From Methylomonas sp. (GTDB taxonomy: Bacteria; Pseudomonadota; Gammaproteobacteria; Methylococcales; Methylomonadaceae): a stretch of 50,641 nt of DNA. The stretch is taken from positions 1-50,641 of the forward strand of contig PERU01000027.1 of the NCBI GenBank assembly GCA_002928965.1. Direction: 5' to 3'. The notes beneath the pieces were generated by a model that ran no database searches, was not told the origin of the DNA, and saw nothing but the letters and a program-made list of their open reading frames with translations. The translations under genes and the position numbers were made by a program. This document shows, one piece after another, positions 15,354-26,324 of this stretch (its first letter is position 1; each line of letters begins with the position of its first letter).

Positions 15354-15839
15354 ATGAAACAGGCTCCTGAGCACTTGGTTGATCTTATCGAACCCATTGT
15401 CGAAGGTCTTGGCTATGAATGCGTGGGCATCGAATACAACCCACATCCGACTCACGGCATGCTGCGGATTTATATCGACAGCGAAAACGGCATCCTGGTG
15501 GATGACTGCACCAAAGTCAGTCACCAATTGAGCGGCATGCTGGATGTGGAAGATCCTATTCCAGGTGAATATCAATTGGAAGTTTCCTCCCCCGGCGCAG
15601 ACAGACCGTTTTTTAAATTGAGCCAATTTGCAAGCTATGTTGGCAGCACTGTGAACGTAAACCTGTTTAAACCCATCGATAAACGCAGAAAAATTATAGG
15701 CCTGATACAGGCTGTTGAAGGTGACCATGTCATTTTGCTGGAAGGCGAACAGACCATCAAAGTCCCTTTTCAAGCAATGAGCAAGGCGCGATTAGTGCCG
15801 GAATATTTACTCAAAAAAGGAGGAAGCAGTGGCAAATAA
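15354..15839 (+). CDS. rimP: Ribosome maturation factor RimP
   Basis: The 161-residue protein fits the RimP family: [13 protein letters not shown] at the N-terminus, [20 protein letters not shown], the [17 protein letters not shown] block (here [17 protein letters not shown]), and a C-terminal SH3-like domain. RimP assists 30S subunit maturation. It is the first gene of the rimP-nusA-infB operon and overlaps nusA by 11 bases, the usual arrangement. Confidence 0.97.
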   Translation: MKQAPEHLVDLIEPIVEGLGYECVGIEYNPHPTHGMLRIYIDSENGILVDDCTKVSHQLSGMLDVEDPIPGEYQLEVSSPGADRPFFKLSQFASYVGSTVNVNLFKPIDKRRKIIGLIQAVEGDHVILLEGEQTIKVPFQAMSKARLVPEYLLKKGGSSGK

Positions 15840-17340
15840 AGAAATTCTATTGGTAGCGGATGTTTTTGCTAACGAAAAAGAAATCGACAAAGAAATAATC
15901 TTTCAGGCCATTGAGTCCGCCTTAGAAGCTGCAACCATCAAACGTTATGAAAATCCTATTAAAGCGCGCGTCGCCATCAATCGCCAAACCGGTGACTACG
16001 TCACTTACCGCCGCTGGTTGGTCGTGGACGCCAACCCTGAGATTAATGGCGACGTGGAGTTCCCAAGCTGGCAAACGCTGCTGGAAGTAGCTCAATTCGA
16101 TAATCAGGATATCCAGGTCGGCGACTACGTCGAAGAAGAAGTCGAATCGGTTGCATTTTGCCGCATAGCCGCACAAACCGCTAAACAGGTCATCATTCAA
16201 AAAGTCCGCGAAGCTGAACGTAAGAAAATCGTCGAAGCTTACAAAGACCGTGTGGGCGAATTAATTACCGGCGTGGTTAAACGCCTGGAAAAAGGCAGCA
16301 TCTATCTGGACCTGGGCGGTCATGTTGAGGCCTACATTGCCCGTGAAGACATGATTCCCAGAGAACCCATCCGTATGGGCGACCGGGTGCGCGGTTACTT
16401 GAAGGACGTGCGCTCCGAACCACGCGGCCCACAATTATTTGTCAGCCGCACTGCACCGGAATTATTGATTGCCCTGTTCCGTCTGGAAGTACCCGAAGTG
16501 GGCGAAGGCTTGATCAATATCATGGGTGCCGCCCGCGATCCTGGTTCACGCGCCAAAATCGCCGTGAAAGCCAACGACCCGCGCCTGGACCCAGTCGGCG
16601 CTTGCGTCGGTATGCGCGGCTCCCGAGTGCAAGCCATCTCTAATGAGCTAGCCGGCGAACGCGTCGACATCATTTTATGGAATCCAAACGAAGCGCAGTT
16701 TGTCATCAACGCCATGTCGCCGGCTGAAATACAGTCGATCGTGGTTGACGAAGACAAACACAGCATGGACGTTGCGGTCACCACAGACAGTTTGTCACAA
16801 GCCATCGGTCGCGGCGGCCAAAACGTGCGCCTGGCTTCGGAACTGACCGGTTGGGAGCTGAACATTCAAGATGCCTCGCAAGTCGATAAAAATCTGGATG
16901 CCACCGCCGCCAAGGCCAAGCAAGAGTTCATGGAATTGCTGGATGTCGATGAGGAAATCGCCGATGTACTGGTTGAGGTAGGCCTGAGCAACATTGAAGA
17001 AATCGCCTACATCCCGGTAGATGAAATGCTGGAAATCGAAGGTTTTGACGAAGAACTGGTGGAAGCGCTTCGCAGCCGTGCCAAAGACGCACTGCTGATC
17101 AAAGCCATTGCTTCGGAAGAAAAAATCGAAACCTCCGAACCAAGCGCTGACTTATTGGCAATGGACGGCATGGACGAAACATTGGCCCACGAACTGGCAG
17201 CCAAAGGCATTGTCACCCTGGACGATTTGGCCGAACAATCGATAGACGATATTATCGATTTTACCGGCATGAATGAAGATCGAGCAGGTAAACTAATTAT
17301 GAAAGCCCGCGAATCCTGGTTCGCAGAGGACAAGGGCTAA
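15829..17340 (+). CDS. nusA: Transcription termination/antitermination factor NusA
   Basis: The 503-residue protein starts at GTG 15829 behind AAGGAGG. It has the N-terminal RNA polymerase-binding domain, an S1 domain (about 140-205, [17 protein letters not shown]), two KH domains ([19 protein letters not shown], and [17 protein letters not shown] at 325-341), and two acidic C-terminal repeats (365-500), as in gammaproteobacteria. NusA slows RNA polymerase at pauses and helps termination and antitermination. The start lies within the end of rimP. Confidence 0.98.
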   Translation: MANKEILLVADVFANEKEIDKEIIFQAIESALEAATIKRYENPIKARVAINRQTGDYVTYRRWLVVDANPEINGDVEFPSWQTLLEVAQFDNQDIQVGDYVEEEVESVAFCRIAAQTAKQVIIQKVREAERKKIVEAYKDRVGELITGVVKRLEKGSIYLDLGGHVEAYIAREDMIPREPIRMGDRVRGYLKDVRSEPRGPQLFVSRTAPELLIALFRLEVPEVGEGLINIMGAARDPGSRAKIAVKANDPRLDPVGACVGMRGSRVQAISNELAGERVDIILWNPNEAQFVINAMSPAEIQSIVVDEDKHSMDVAVTTDSLSQAIGRGGQNVRLASELTGWELNIQDASQVDKNLDATAAKAKQEFMELLDVDEEIADVLVEVGLSNIEEIAYIPVDEMLEIEGFDEELVEALRSRAKDALLIKAIASEEKIETSEPSADLLAMDGMDETLAHELAAKGIVTLDDLAEQSIDDIIDFTGMNEDRAGKLIMKARESWFAEDKG

Positions 17341-17353
17341 GGCGGAGGATTCT

Positions 17354-20029
17354 ATGAGTGATAAAACAGTACAGGCATTAGCAGAAGTAGTCGGCATCCC
17401 TTTGGATCGTTTTTTGGAACAACTGAAGGAAGCCGGCTTAACCGCCACCGATCCTGACGATATCATCAGCGAAGACGAAAAGGTCAAATTACTCGACCAT
17501 TTGCGTAAGCGCCATGGTAAAGCAGATTCCGCACAGGAAAACGCCAGCCCCAAACGCATCACCCTGAAGCGCAGCACCAAAACCGAGCTGCGCCAATCGT
17601 CCGCACCCGGCACCGGCACCAAGACCGTCAGTGTTGAAGTACGTAAACAAAAAACCTATATCAAGCGCAGCGAAGCCGTTGTCACAGACGAACAGCGCGA
17701 AGTTGAACAGGCCAGACAAGCGTTGGCAGCATTGGAAGAACAAAAACGCCTACAAGCTGCTGAGGAAGAGAAACGTCGCCAGCATGAAGCGCAATTGAAA
17801 CAAGACGCCGAAATGTCGACACCTATGGCTGAAGCAGACCCTGCATCAGCAGAAACAGTTGCCGAGCCAATCGAAGCTGACACTACGCCCGCTGAAATTA
17901 CAGAAGCCCCTAAGATCGAAGTTGTAGCTGAAACGTTGTCAGAAGCACCCGCTGCAGCCCCTGCCAAACCAGAACTCAGCACAGAAGACCGACTGGAACA
18001 GGAAAAGAAACAGCGACTGGAAGCTGCGGTTGAAAGGAACGCGGAAAAAGTCAGAAAAGCCGCTGAAGCCAAACAGCAAACCTTGCATAAGAAAAAACAG
18101 GACTTCAAACCCGCCCGTGGACCTTCAACTGATATTGTGGCCGACACTAGCGATGCTGCCCGTCGCGGCAAAGGCAAAAAAGGCAAACCGGGACGCCGTG
18201 AAAAACCTGAGTTTGAAATTGAGTTGCAAGGTGGCAGACATAAATTCGAAAAACCGGTTTTACCGACAGTGTTTGAGGTAACCATTCCGGAAACCATTAT
18301 CGTTTCCGACTTGGCCTCGAAAATGAATATCAAGGCCGCAGAGGTCATCAAACATCTGATGAAGCTGGGCATCATGACCACCATCAACCAAGCTATCGAC
18401 CAGGAAACGGCGGTAATTTTGGTCGAAGAAATGGGTCATAAAGCCATCATGCAAAGCGAAGATGACTTTGAACAGGAAATGCTGGCCGAAGTCATGGGTG
18501 ATGCCGAGGATCAAAAATTATTGCCGCGCGCACCCATCGTCACCATCATGGGTCACGTTGACCACGGTAAAACCTCTTTGCTGGATTACATCCGCAAAAC
18601 CCGTGTGGCCGCAGGTGAAGCCGGTGGCATTACCCAGCATATCGGCGCCTATCAGGTGAAAACCGACCATGGCTCTGTTACCTTCCTGGATACCCCTGGC
18701 CATGCTGCGTTTACTGCAATGCGGGCTCGCGGCGCGGAAGTGACCGACATCGTCATCGTGGTGGTGGCTGCTGATGATGGCGTAATGCCGCAAACCAAAG
18801 AAGCCATTGAGCATGCCCGTGCAGCCAATGTACCTATCATTGTCGCCTTGAACAAAATCGACAAACCGGAAGCCAATCCTGACCGGGTCATGCAGGAATT
18901 GGCAACACTGAATGTCGTACCTGAAGAATGGGGTGGCGATGTGCAGTTCCTGCGCGTCTCTGCCAAAGTCGGTACCGGTATCGATGAACTGATCGAGGCC
19001 TTGATCGTACAAGCTGAGATTCTGGAATTAAAAGCCCCCGCCGAAGGCATTGCCTCAGGCATCTGTATCGAGTCCCGACTGGATAAAGGCCGCGGCGCGG
19101 TTGCCACCATCCTGATTCAAAAAGGCACTTTGAGCAAAGGCGAGTTTGTATTGTGTGGTCATGAATATGGTCGTATCAGAGCCATGTTCGACGAAAATGC
19201 CCACTCCATCAAATCAGCCGGCCCAAGTGCGCCTGTGGAAATTTTAGGCCTATCCGGCACACCTGATGCCGGTGATGAGTTCCTGGTGGTGCAAAACGAA
19301 CGTGTCGCCCGCGAATTGGCTGCACATCGTGAAGATCGTAAAAAATCCAACCGTCAGGCTGCAGCCCAAGCCTCCAAACTGGACGATGTATTCTCCAGAA
19401 TGTCGGCCGGCGAAACATCGACGTTGAACGTAGTCATCAAAACCGACGTACAAGGCAGCCTGGAAGCACTCCGCGAATCCCTGGTCAGCCTGACCACCGA
19501 TGAGGTACAGGTTAAATGTATATACGGCGGCGTAGGCGGCATCAACGAAGGCGATGCCAACTTGGCACTGGCTTCCAGCGCGATTCTGATTGGTTTCAAC
19601 GTTCGCGCCGACGCAGTTGCCCGTAAATTGATCGAAGAAAAAGACATCGATCTGCATTACTACAGCATCATTTACGAAGCTATCGACGAGGTGAAGCGCG
19701 CTATCAGCGGTATGCTGGCACCGGACATTCAAGAAAAAATCGTCGGTTTGGCCGAAGTGCGGGACGTGTTCCGTTCTCCGAAATTTGGTGCAATTGCCGG
19801 CTGTATGGTGGTCGACGGCTTTGTCAAACGCAACTTGCCTATCCGGGTCTTGCGCAACAACGTGGTGATTTACGAAGGACAGCTTGAATCTCTGCGCCGC
19901 TTCAAAGACGATGTCAACGAAGTCAAAATGGGCATGGAGTGCGGTATCGGCGTTAAGAACTACAACGATGTTAAAGAAGGCGATCAAATCGAAGTCTTTG
20001 AGCGCATCGAAGTGAAACGGGAAATTTAA
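17354..20029 (+). CDS. infB: Translation initiation factor IF-2
   Basis: The 891-residue GTPase has a short N-terminal IF2_N domain (1-50), then a long Lys/Glu/Ala-rich region (to about 270), a second IF2_N, and the G domain with GHVDHGKT (400-407), DTPGHA (446-451) and NKID (500-503). Domains II, III and the fMet-tRNA-binding C-terminal domain follow. It brings initiator tRNA to the 30S subunit and promotes joining. A RBS (GGCGGAGG, from 17341) precedes ATG 17354. Internal starts, known in E. coli, may give shorter isoforms; this was not tested. Confidence 0.98.
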   Translation: MSDKTVQALAEVVGIPLDRFLEQLKEAGLTATDPDDIISEDEKVKLLDHLRKRHGKADSAQENASPKRITLKRSTKTELRQSSAPGTGTKTVSVEVRKQKTYIKRSEAVVTDEQREVEQARQALAALEEQKRLQAAEEEKRRQHEAQLKQDAEMSTPMAEADPASAETVAEPIEADTTPAEITEAPKIEVVAETLSEAPAAAPAKPELSTEDRLEQEKKQRLEAAVERNAEKVRKAAEAKQQTLHKKKQDFKPARGPSTDIVADTSDAARRGKGKKGKPGRREKPEFEIELQGGRHKFEKPVLPTVFEVTIPETIIVSDLASKMNIKAAEVIKHLMKLGIMTTINQAIDQETAVILVEEMGHKAIMQSEDDFEQEMLAEVMGDAEDQKLLPRAPIVTIMGHVDHGKTSLLDYIRKTRVAAGEAGGITQHIGAYQVKTDHGSVTFLDTPGHAAFTAMRARGAEVTDIVIVVVAADDGVMPQTKEAIEHARAANVPIIVALNKIDKPEANPDRVMQELATLNVVPEEWGGDVQFLRVSAKVGTGIDELIEALIVQAEILELKAPAEGIASGICIESRLDKGRGAVATILIQKGTLSKGEFVLCGHEYGRIRAMFDENAHSIKSAGPSAPVEILGLSGTPDAGDEFLVVQNERVARELAAHREDRKKSNRQAAAQASKLDDVFSRMSAGETSTLNVVIKTDVQGSLEALRESLVSLTTDEVQVKCIYGGVGGINEGDANLALASSAILIGFNVRADAVARKLIEEKDIDLHYYSIIYEAIDEVKRAISGMLAPDIQEKIVGLAEVRDVFRSPKFGAIAGCMVVDGFVKRNLPIRVLRNNVVIYEGQLESLRRFKDDVNEVKMGMECGIGVKNYNDVKEGDQIEVFERIEVKREI

Positions 20030-20032
20030 TCC

Positions 20033-20398
20033 ATGCCAAAAGAGTTCGGTCGTAGCCAGCGAGTTGCCTCACAAATGCAAAAAGAGCTGGCCAGCATTCT
20101 TCAGCGTGAAGTGCATGATCCGCGAGTGGGATTTGTTACCGTCAATGAGGTGGTGTTAAGCAAAGATCTGGCGGTCGCTAAAATCTACATCACCGTGTTG
20201 AATGCGGATGAAGCAGGCAAGAAAACTAACGTGACGGCATTAAATGAAATAGCGCCGTTTATCCGCCATGAGCTAGCCAAGCGCATGCGGTTACGGCATA
20301 TTTCCGAATTACATTTTATTTACGATCATTCCTTTGACACCGGCATGCGGGTATCTGAGTTGCTTCACGACTTGGATCAACCTCAACAGGACGATTGA
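20033..20398 (+). CDS. rbfA: Ribosome-binding factor A
   Basis: The 121-residue protein begins EFGRSQRVASQMQKELASIL and has VHDPRVGFVTVNEV and the KH-like FIRHELAKRMRLRHISEL block of RbfA. It binds the 30S subunit and helps 16S rRNA 5'-end maturation, especially in cold. It follows infB after three bases and its stop overlaps the truB start (TGATG). Confidence 0.97.
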   Translation: MPKEFGRSQRVASQMQKELASILQREVHDPRVGFVTVNEVVLSKDLAVAKIYITVLNADEAGKKTNVTALNEIAPFIRHELAKRMRLRHISELHFIYDHSFDTGMRVSELLHDLDQPQQDD

Positions 20399-21309
20399 TG
20401 TCAAAACGCAAGTCCGGGCGCGATGTGCATGGCATCGTGTTGCTTGATAAACGCCAAGGTGTGTCATCGAACAAAGCTTTGCAGGAAATCAGGCGTTTAT
20501 TGAATGCCAACAAAGCCGGACATACGGGGAGCCTGGATCCACTGGCAACAGGCTTGTTACCCTTGTGTTTTGGCGAAGCCACCAAAGTCTCGGCTTTGAT
20601 GCTGGATGACGATAAACGCTATCAAGTCACCTTCCGCCTGGGTGTGATGACCGATACCGGCGACAGCGAAGGCATTGTCATCAGAGAAATGCCCGTACCC
20701 AGCTTTACTGAAGCCGAATTACTGGACTGTTTACAGCAGTTTACCGGTCCGATAGAGCAAGTCCCTCCGATGTATTCAGCACTGAAACATCACGGCAAAA
20801 AACTTTATGAATTGGCCCGGGAAGGCCAAATCGTTGACAGACCGCCACGGCGCATCAGTATACATAAATTAACTCTGCTGGCTTTCGATCAGGAATCCGT
20901 CACACTGGATGTGTGTTGTTCCAAAGGCACCTATATCCGTTCATTGGCAGAAGATATTGGTCATGCGATGGCTACTTGTGCAACAGTGACCGAATTGCGG
21001 CGAACGGCAGCCGGCATATTTGCAATTGAACAGGCCTACACGTTGGAACAACTACAGAGCATGAACTCAGCTCAATTAACAGAATGCCTGATAGCTGTTG
21101 ATGCCCCTTTAAGTGATATTCCGGCCATTTCCCTGACGCCGGAGCAAGCCATCAACATTAATCACGGTCAACAAATTTTGTTTACCGGTCAGCCTATGGG
21201 CACTGTTCGTATGTACAGCCAACAAACCTTTTTAGGTTTGGGAGAAATCCTTTTAAATGATAAACTAGCTCCGAAGAAAATATTTAATCTGAACCATCAA
21301 TCAGCCTGA
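20398..21309 (+). CDS. truB: tRNA pseudouridine-55 synthase
   Basis: The protein (303 residues from ATG 20398) has the TruB motif GHTGSLDPLATGLLP with the catalytic Asp47, then KKLYELAREG and CSKGTYIRSLAEDIG, and a C-terminal PUA-like part. It converts U55 of tRNA to pseudouridine. I chose ATG 20398, which overlaps the rbfA stop, rather than a TTG one codon earlier. Confidence 0.97.
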   Translation: MSKRKSGRDVHGIVLLDKRQGVSSNKALQEIRRLLNANKAGHTGSLDPLATGLLPLCFGEATKVSALMLDDDKRYQVTFRLGVMTDTGDSEGIVIREMPVPSFTEAELLDCLQQFTGPIEQVPPMYSALKHHGKKLYELAREGQIVDRPPRRISIHKLTLLAFDQESVTLDVCCSKGTYIRSLAEDIGHAMATCATVTELRRTAAGIFAIEQAYTLEQLQSMNSAQLTECLIAVDAPLSDIPAISLTPEQAININHGQQILFTGQPMGTVRMYSQQTFLGLGEILLNDKLAPKKIFNLNHQSA

Positions 21310-21362
21310 TGGTACTGAAAAATTCATCCGCACCTGCACCCTATTGTGGGCGCGATGTTTAC

Positions 21363-21391
21363 TTGTCATCAACAGATGACTTTATTTATCA
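21363..21391 (+). promoter_or_regulatory. Possible promoter of rpsO
   Basis: TTGTCA (21363-21368), 17 bases, then TTATCA (21386-21391), 26 bases before the rpsO ATG. The -10 box is imperfect. A separate rpsO promoter in this gap would match the E. coli arrangement. Confidence 0.3.
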
Positions 21392-21416
21392 ACTCATTAA
21401 TCGATAGGGATTAAGA

Positions 21417-21686
21417 ATGGCATTAACCGCACCACAAAAAAAAGCAATCGTTGAAGAATACCGTCTGTCAGATTCCGATACCGGCTCCACCGAAGTTCAG
21501 GTTGCTTTATTGACCGCCAACATCAACCAGTTGACACCACACTTTGCCGCCAACAAAAAAGATAACCACTCGCGCCGCGGCCTGTTGCGCATGGTTAATC
21601 AACGTCGCAAACTGTTGGATTATCTTAAAAATACCGACGTTGCTCGTTATCGCTCTTTGATCGAGCGTTTGGGCATTCGTAAGTAA
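21417..21686 (+). CDS. rpsO: 30S ribosomal protein S15
   Basis: The 89-residue protein is full length, with the S15 signature ([40 protein letters not shown]). S15 binds the central domain of 16S rRNA, and in E. coli it represses its own translation. It lies between truB (107 bases away) and pnp, as in other gammaproteobacteria. Confidence 0.98.
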   Translation: MALTAPQKKAIVEEYRLSDSDTGSTEVQVALLTANINQLTPHFAANKKDNHSRRGLLRMVNQRRKLLDYLKNTDVARYRSLIERLGIRK

Positions 21687-21697
21687 CGCTTTTAAAG

Positions 21698-21721
21698 AAA
21701 CGGCACTTTCGGGTGCCGTTT
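21698..21721 (+). promoter_or_regulatory. Stem-loop between rpsO and pnp
   Basis: AAACGGCAC and GTGCCGTTT form a perfect 9-base-pair stem with a 6-base loop, 12 bases after the rpsO stop. Only three T end the stem and no T-run follows, so it is a weak terminator at best. In E. coli this gap carries an RNase III-cleaved stem that controls pnp; this hairpin could be the equivalent or a partial terminator. Confidence 0.5.
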
Positions 21722-21790
21722 ATGCCCTGTGGGTATGTCTGCTTTATGGCAAATTTTCAAAACAACCTTTAAACCCAAAGGAACCTTATA

Positions 21791-23869
21791 GTGAATCCTA
21801 TCAGGAAACAATTTCAGTACGGCGATCGTCTCGTCACCTTAGAAACCGGTGAAATTGCCCGTCAAGCCAATGGCGCGGTAATGATTGATGTGGAAGGCAC
21901 CTCTTTATTGGTGACTGTGGTTGGCAAAAAAGAAGCGACCGGTGGAGACTTTTTCCCGTTGACCGTGAACTATCAGGAAAAAGCATTCGCAGCAGGCAAA
22001 ATCCCCGGTGGCTTTTTCAAACGCGAAGGACGTCCGAGCGAAAACGAAACGCTAATCTCTCGCCTGATTGACCGCCCTATCCGCCCATTGTTTCCCGAAG
22101 GTTTCACTAACGAAGTACAAATTATCGCCACCGTGGTGTCTTTGAACCCGGAAGTCGATACCGAGATCCCTGCCCTGCTCGGCGCATCTGCAGCATTGGC
22201 CGTTTCCGGCCTGCCCTTCAACGGCCCACTGGGTGCTGCGTGTGTCGGATATAAAGACGGCGGCTATTTGCTGAATCCGGACAAACCCGCATTGAAAGAA
22301 TCGCAATTGCAACTAGTGGTTGCGGGTACACAACACGCTGTATTGATGGTCGAATCTGAAGCGGATTTGCTATCTGAAGAAGTGATGCTGGGTGCGGTAT
22401 TGTTTGGTCACGAACAAATGCAAGTTGCTATCAACGCGATCAATGAGTTTGCCTCCGAAGTCGGCACGCCTGCAATTGCCTGGACAGCTGCCGAAACTAA
22501 TGCCGCTTTAAAAGCAGCCGTTGCTGCAGAAGCAGAAGCCGGCATTAAAGCCGCCTACCAAATTGCTGAAAAACTGGTCAGACAAGATACCCTCAGCGCT
22601 ATTCGCAGTGCCGTAGTGGAAAAACTGACCGCTGACGATCAGTTTACTGAAAAAGACATTCGCAACGTTATCGAACATTTGGAATATGACGTTGTGCGTG
22701 GTGCTATTTTGCATGACCGTAAACGTATCGATGGTCGCGACCTGACCACCGTCAGACCGATCAGTATCCGCACCGGCGTATTACCAAGAACCCATGGCTC
22801 CGCCCTGTTTACCCGCGGCGAAACTCAAGCCATGGTGGTTGCTACGTTGGGCACCGAACGCGATGCACAGATCATTGATGCATTATCGGGCGAATACAAA
22901 GACCCGTTCATGCTGCATTACAACTTCCCTCCGTATAGCGTTGGTGAAACCGGTTTTGTCGGCTCTCCAAAGCGTCGCGAAATCGGTCATGGTCGTTTGG
23001 CAAAACGCGGCGTTGCTGCGGTTCTCCCCAACATGAGCGAATTTCCTTACGTAATTCGCGTGGTATCTGAAATCACCGAATCCAACGGCTCCAGTTCCAT
23101 GGCCTCCGTGTGCGGCAGCAGCTTGGCATTGATGGATGCCGGCGTGCCTATCAAAGCCCCCGTTGCCGGTATCGCGATGGGTTTGATTAAGGAAGGCGAC
23201 AACTTTGCAGTGTTGTCCGACATCCTGGGTGACGAAGATCACCTGGGTGATATGGACTTTAAAGTGGCAGGTTCCGAAAACGGTGTTACCGCTTTGCAAA
23301 TGGACATCAAGATCGACGGCATCACCCCGGAAATCATGAAAGTCGCACTGGAACAAGCCAAACATGGCCGTCTGCATATTTTGGGCGAAATGAACAAAGC
23401 CTTGTCCAGCACCCGTGCTGAAATGTCTGACTTTGCGCCACGCATCATCACCTTCAAAATCGATCCGGCAAAAATCCGCGAAGTCATTGGTAAAGGTGGC
23501 GTTACTATCCGTGCCATTACCGAGCAAACTGGTGCGAGCATTGATTTGACCGACGATGGCATCGTCAACGTAGCCTCTGTCGATAGAGCCGCCGGCGAAG
23601 AAGCTCGCCGCATGATTGAGGAAATCACCGCAGAAGTCGAAGTGGGCAAAGTCTACGAAGGCAAAGTGGTACGTTTAATGGACTTTGGTGCATTCGTGAC
23701 CATCCTGCCCGGCAAAGACGGCTTGGTGCACATTTCACAAATCTCAGATGAACGCGTCGAGAAAGTCAGCGACAAACTGTCTGAAGGCGATGTGGTAAAA
23801 GTTAAAGTGCTGGAAATCGATCGTCAAGGACGGGTTAGATTGAGCATGAAGGATATTGACAGCGAATAA
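21791..23869 (+). CDS. pnp: Polynucleotide phosphorylase
   Basis: The 692-residue protein starts at GTG 21791 behind AAAGGA. It has two RNase PH-like domains ([34 protein letters not shown]), the PNPase linker domain, and C-terminal KH (about 550-610, [17 protein letters not shown]) and S1 (from about 620, [15 protein letters not shown]) domains. It degrades RNA 3'-to-5' using phosphate, and acts with RNase E. It closes the operon at the terminator of 23893-23916. Confidence 0.98.
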   Translation: MNPIRKQFQYGDRLVTLETGEIARQANGAVMIDVEGTSLLVTVVGKKEATGGDFFPLTVNYQEKAFAAGKIPGGFFKREGRPSENETLISRLIDRPIRPLFPEGFTNEVQIIATVVSLNPEVDTEIPALLGASAALAVSGLPFNGPLGAACVGYKDGGYLLNPDKPALKESQLQLVVAGTQHAVLMVESEADLLSEEVMLGAVLFGHEQMQVAINAINEFASEVGTPAIAWTAAETNAALKAAVAAEAEAGIKAAYQIAEKLVRQDTLSAIRSAVVEKLTADDQFTEKDIRNVIEHLEYDVVRGAILHDRKRIDGRDLTTVRPISIRTGVLPRTHGSALFTRGETQAMVVATLGTERDAQIIDALSGEYKDPFMLHYNFPPYSVGETGFVGSPKRREIGHGRLAKRGVAAVLPNMSEFPYVIRVVSEITESNGSSSMASVCGSSLALMDAGVPIKAPVAGIAMGLIKEGDNFAVLSDILGDEDHLGDMDFKVAGSENGVTALQMDIKIDGITPEIMKVALEQAKHGRLHILGEMNKALSSTRAEMSDFAPRIITFKIDPAKIREVIGKGGVTIRAITEQTGASIDLTDDGIVNVASVDRAAGEEARRMIEEITAEVEVGKVYEGKVVRLMDFGAFVTILPGKDGLVHISQISDERVEKVSDKLSEGDVVKVKVLEIDRQGRVRLSMKDIDSE

Positions 23870-23892
23870 ATGTATAGCTTGTTGCCATGAAG

Positions 23893-23916
23893 AAAGGGCC
23901 GAAAGGCCCTTTTTTT
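23893..23916 (+). terminator. Rho-independent terminator after pnp
   Basis: AAAGGGCC and GGCCCTTT pair over the tetraloop GAAA, followed by a T-run. It lies 23 bases after the pnp stop. Confidence 0.9.
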
Positions 23917-24177
23917 ATGGCGTTTGTTGCATGGCAATTTATAAGCCGTTGTTTACTGATTAGCTTTGAGAATGCTCTTGTCAGCGTAAAATACCAATAA
24001 TCAGTAACCAGCGGAGAAACGCCAATGCTCCAAGCCAGTGCATCTTCGCAGCCTTGCCGAGTTGACGATTCCCGGCTCGGCTGCAGACTCTGCATAATCA
24101 GGTAAATATTTGTCCGTCTAGCGTTGCCTTTCGCTAACCCACACACTGACAACTATTTGCAACCGGTCAATTCACTA
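23917..24177. other. Gene-free gap between pnp terminator and TPR gene
   Basis: I see no plausible gene. A 105-codon minus-strand frame crosses the terminator and the pnp end; it has no family resemblance and odd composition. There is a GC-rich stretch with a short inverted repeat (GCCGAG / CTCGGC near 24055-24080). Confidence 0.4.
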
Positions 24178-24879
24178 TTACGAGTAATAATCAAAGTCTT
24201 CGGTTTTTTTGAGCTTGAATGAAGGTTCGCCATTGATCTCGGCATCAACCAACTTTTCTCGCACGGGCTCAGGTTCGGCTCTTAAAGCCGCTATAAATTC
24301 GTTAAACCAAACCGCCTGTTTAACATTATCCATGTCATCATCCTGCATTATATTGGCTTCGTCAGGCAAACTACCGTACTCTTTAGCTTGCTGTAAAAAC
24401 TGCTGACAAGCCTCCTCATCGCCCCGTAATGCATTGATACAAGCCAAGTTATATGCAGCGCTGCCCTTCTGTATCCGGCAGGCTTTTTCAAAGAAATCCT
24501 CGGCCAAACCATACAGACTGGCTTTGCCATCATCTGGACTGATACGAGCCAATTCCATAAACGCTACACCGCCATCAATCGCAGCGCCCAAATAATTTGT
24601 AGAGGTCAGCAAACAAAACGAAAACTTGGAGATGGCATCTTCGTAAATTTCGATCGCTTCAGCAGTGGGTTTGCTTCTGGCCTCATGCAGCAAAGCAAAT
24701 CCCCAGTGATACAAGGCTTCAGAAAACATCAAGTTATCCGCAATCACGCTGGCAAAGCCCTGATAGGCGCTTTTATAAAGTTGCTCAGCTTTACCGGCAT
24801 CGCATTTACGCGCTTGCGCTACGTGTTTGATAGCAGCATCCAGGGTAGAACGCTTTTTTATTGAACTCAAAATTGACAT
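24178..24879 (-). CDS. TPR-like hypothetical protein
   Basis: The 233-residue protein starts at ATG 24879 with AGGAG 7 bases upstream. Helical pairs such as ALYHWGFALLHEARSK, AEDFFEKACRIQKGSAAYNLACINALRG and DEEACQQFLQQAKEYG follow the tetratricopeptide pattern (about three repeats, residues 50-190). The C-terminus ends in an acidic, tyrosine-rich tail. TPR repeats bind other proteins; no enzyme motif is present. It has no signal peptide, so it is probably cytoplasmic. Divergent to the DUF2288 gene. Confidence 0.75.
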   Translation of the reverse strand: MSILSSIKKRSTLDAAIKHVAQARKCDAGKAEQLYKSAYQGFASVIADNLMFSEALYHWGFALLHEARSKPTAEAIEIYEDAISKFSFCLLTSTNYLGAAIDGGVAFMELARISPDDGKASLYGLAEDFFEKACRIQKGSAAYNLACINALRGDEEACQQFLQQAKEYGSLPDEANIMQDDDMDNVKQAVWFNEFIAALRAEPEPVREKLVDAEINGEPSFKLKKTEDFDYYS

Positions 24880-24962
24880 GAATGACTCCTCACTAGTCTG
24901 TTTTGAAGCAGGTTGCGATAAAATAACCCGGCAGTCTACAACATAGCCCCAACAACCGGAAC

Positions 24963-25283
24963 ATGAAAATTACTGATACTACCCGCGAACTGGAAAAAGC
25001 CAAGGTTAATCTGGAAACATCGTTGATATCATGGTTGGAACTCCAACGCTTTTTTGCTGCCGGTTTAGCGATTGCAGTCAGTAACGATGTCGATTTAATT
25101 GAGGTGGCTTATCAATTTTCCATCGACAACACAGCCTTGGTTGAAGACTGGCTGGCAAACCAACAGATTGCGCCAGTCTCCGACCAGCAAGCCAGCCAGT
25201 GGTATTTAAATAAAACAGAAGTTTGGGCGGTTGTGGTGAAACCCTGGATTTTGGTGCAGGACGCAACCGCCAAAACAGCTTGA
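24963..25283 (+). CDS. DUF2288 family protein
   Basis: The 106-residue protein resembles DUF2288: LISWLELQRFFAAGLAIAVSNDVDLIEVAYQFSIDN and a Trp-rich C-terminal part (VWAVVVKPWILVQ). Function of the family is unknown; it is common in cyanobacteria and gammaproteobacteria. It is a single-gene unit, convergent with the DoxX gene, two bases apart. Confidence 0.8.
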   Translation: MKITDTTRELEKAKVNLETSLISWLELQRFFAAGLAIAVSNDVDLIEVAYQFSIDNTALVEDWLANQQIAPVSDQQASQWYLNKTEVWAVVVKPWILVQDATAKTA

Positions 25284-25284
25284 A

Positions 25285-25932
25285 TCAATCGTTGAAATAG
25301 CGCCGCGCCAACCAGTAATCCAAACTGACGAAGCGACCACCGCCCAAGAAAAACAGCACCAATAGCATCACAAAATAGGTGGCGGCAAATTCGATGCCGT
25401 TGTTCAAAATCACCAAGCTGCCATTTTCGGTCAGCCATTCATAATTACCCTGCGCTTGTAACATTTCTTTGGCTTGCTGCAATCGTTCCATTGCCCCCAT
25501 AGTGCGATCGGTGGCAAAAATCCCACTACCTGTGGCGATAGCCAACCAGCCATTTTTCAAATGCGCGGTGACCGCAGCCACGGCCATAATCACCATCAAA
25601 GGTAGAGCTATCAGCCGCGTCGCAAAGCCAAGCAATAGAAATAGCGCCCCTAAGGTTTCAAACAGCGCCACCAGAAACACCAACACATACGGTGCCGGCA
25701 AACCCAAACCCCATTCGGCATTGCCAAACCAGTCAGCGGTTTCGGTAAAACTCATGAACTTTTTGCTACCCGCCATCCATAAGACAGGCACTAAATACAA
25801 TCGCAGCAACAGTGGCGCCAGAAAATCCAGACATTTGGCCTTATCACACCATCGCCTGATGAATTGTGCAGTATCAGGGGCTTTTTCAATAGCCCTCGCC
25901 ATTACCTCAGAAAAAATTTTATTATTATTCAT
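25285..25932 (-). CDS. DoxX family inner-membrane protein
   Basis: The 215-residue protein has a soluble start, then about four membrane helices with the DoxX pattern: LLLRLYLVPVLWMAGSKKFM, YVLVFLVALFETLGALFLLLGFATRL and LMVIMAVAAVTAH. DoxX proteins are associated with quinone-linked or thiosulfate oxidation complexes, but most are uncharacterised. Here no partner gene is visible. The stop faces the DUF2288 stop. Confidence 0.85.
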   Translation of the reverse strand: MNNNKIFSEVMARAIEKAPDTAQFIRRWCDKAKCLDFLAPLLLRLYLVPVLWMAGSKKFMSFTETADWFGNAEWGLGLPAPYVLVFLVALFETLGALFLLLGFATRLIALPLMVIMAVAAVTAHLKNGWLAIATGSGIFATDRTMGAMERLQQAKEMLQAQGNYEWLTENGSLVILNNGIEFAATYFVMLLVLFFLGGGRFVSLDYWLARRYFND

Positions 25933-25961
25933 TCCCCCTCCTCTTTGATCCAGATTGAGTT

Positions 25962-26324
25962 ATGAACATCAGCCCTGCGTCCTTGTTTACCGATATTCCA
26001 CGACAACTGCCCGAAGAATTATGCCAAACGTTGTTCCAAAATCCCAACATACGTATCGAGCGGATTTTATCGAAAGGACACTATAGCGCAGAAAACACTT
26101 GGTATGACCAAACACAAACAGAATGGGTGGTGTTATTGCAGGGTCAGGCCAGAATCAGTTTTGTGGATAGCGCTCCGATTGATCTTAATCCCGGCGACTA
26201 TCTGTTGTTGCCTGCGCATTGCAAGCATCGGGTGGACTGGACGACCAGTGAACCAGTCTGCATTTGGCTGGCCATCCATATTCAGGAAGAGAACTCTAAC
26301 GATTACCAGAACGTTGGCGATTAG
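25962..26324 (+). CDS. Cupin-domain protein
   Basis: The 120-residue single-domain cupin shows the conserved pattern: [26 protein letters not shown], then a glycine-proline-like [18 protein letters not shown] with two histidines. Cupins bind a metal or small ligand; the substrate is unknown. It begins after the start of the divergent DoxX gene, with 29 bases between the two starts. Its last 29 bases overlap the 3' end of the convergent helicase gene. Confidence 0.8.
   Translation: MNISPASLFTDIPRQLPEELCQTLFQNPNIRIERILSKGHYSAENTWYDQTQTEWVVLLQGQARISFVDSAPIDLNPGDYLLLPAHCKHRVDWTTSEPVCIWLAIHIQEENSNDYQNVGD

Noticed and set aside
17656-18387. Long minus-strand frame inside infB (243 codons, Ser/Ala rich)
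   Set aside because: It is the complement of the repetitive Lys/Glu/Ala region of IF-2.
23835-24152. 105-codon minus-strand frame after pnp
   Set aside because: It crosses the pnp end and the terminator; no start signal or family.
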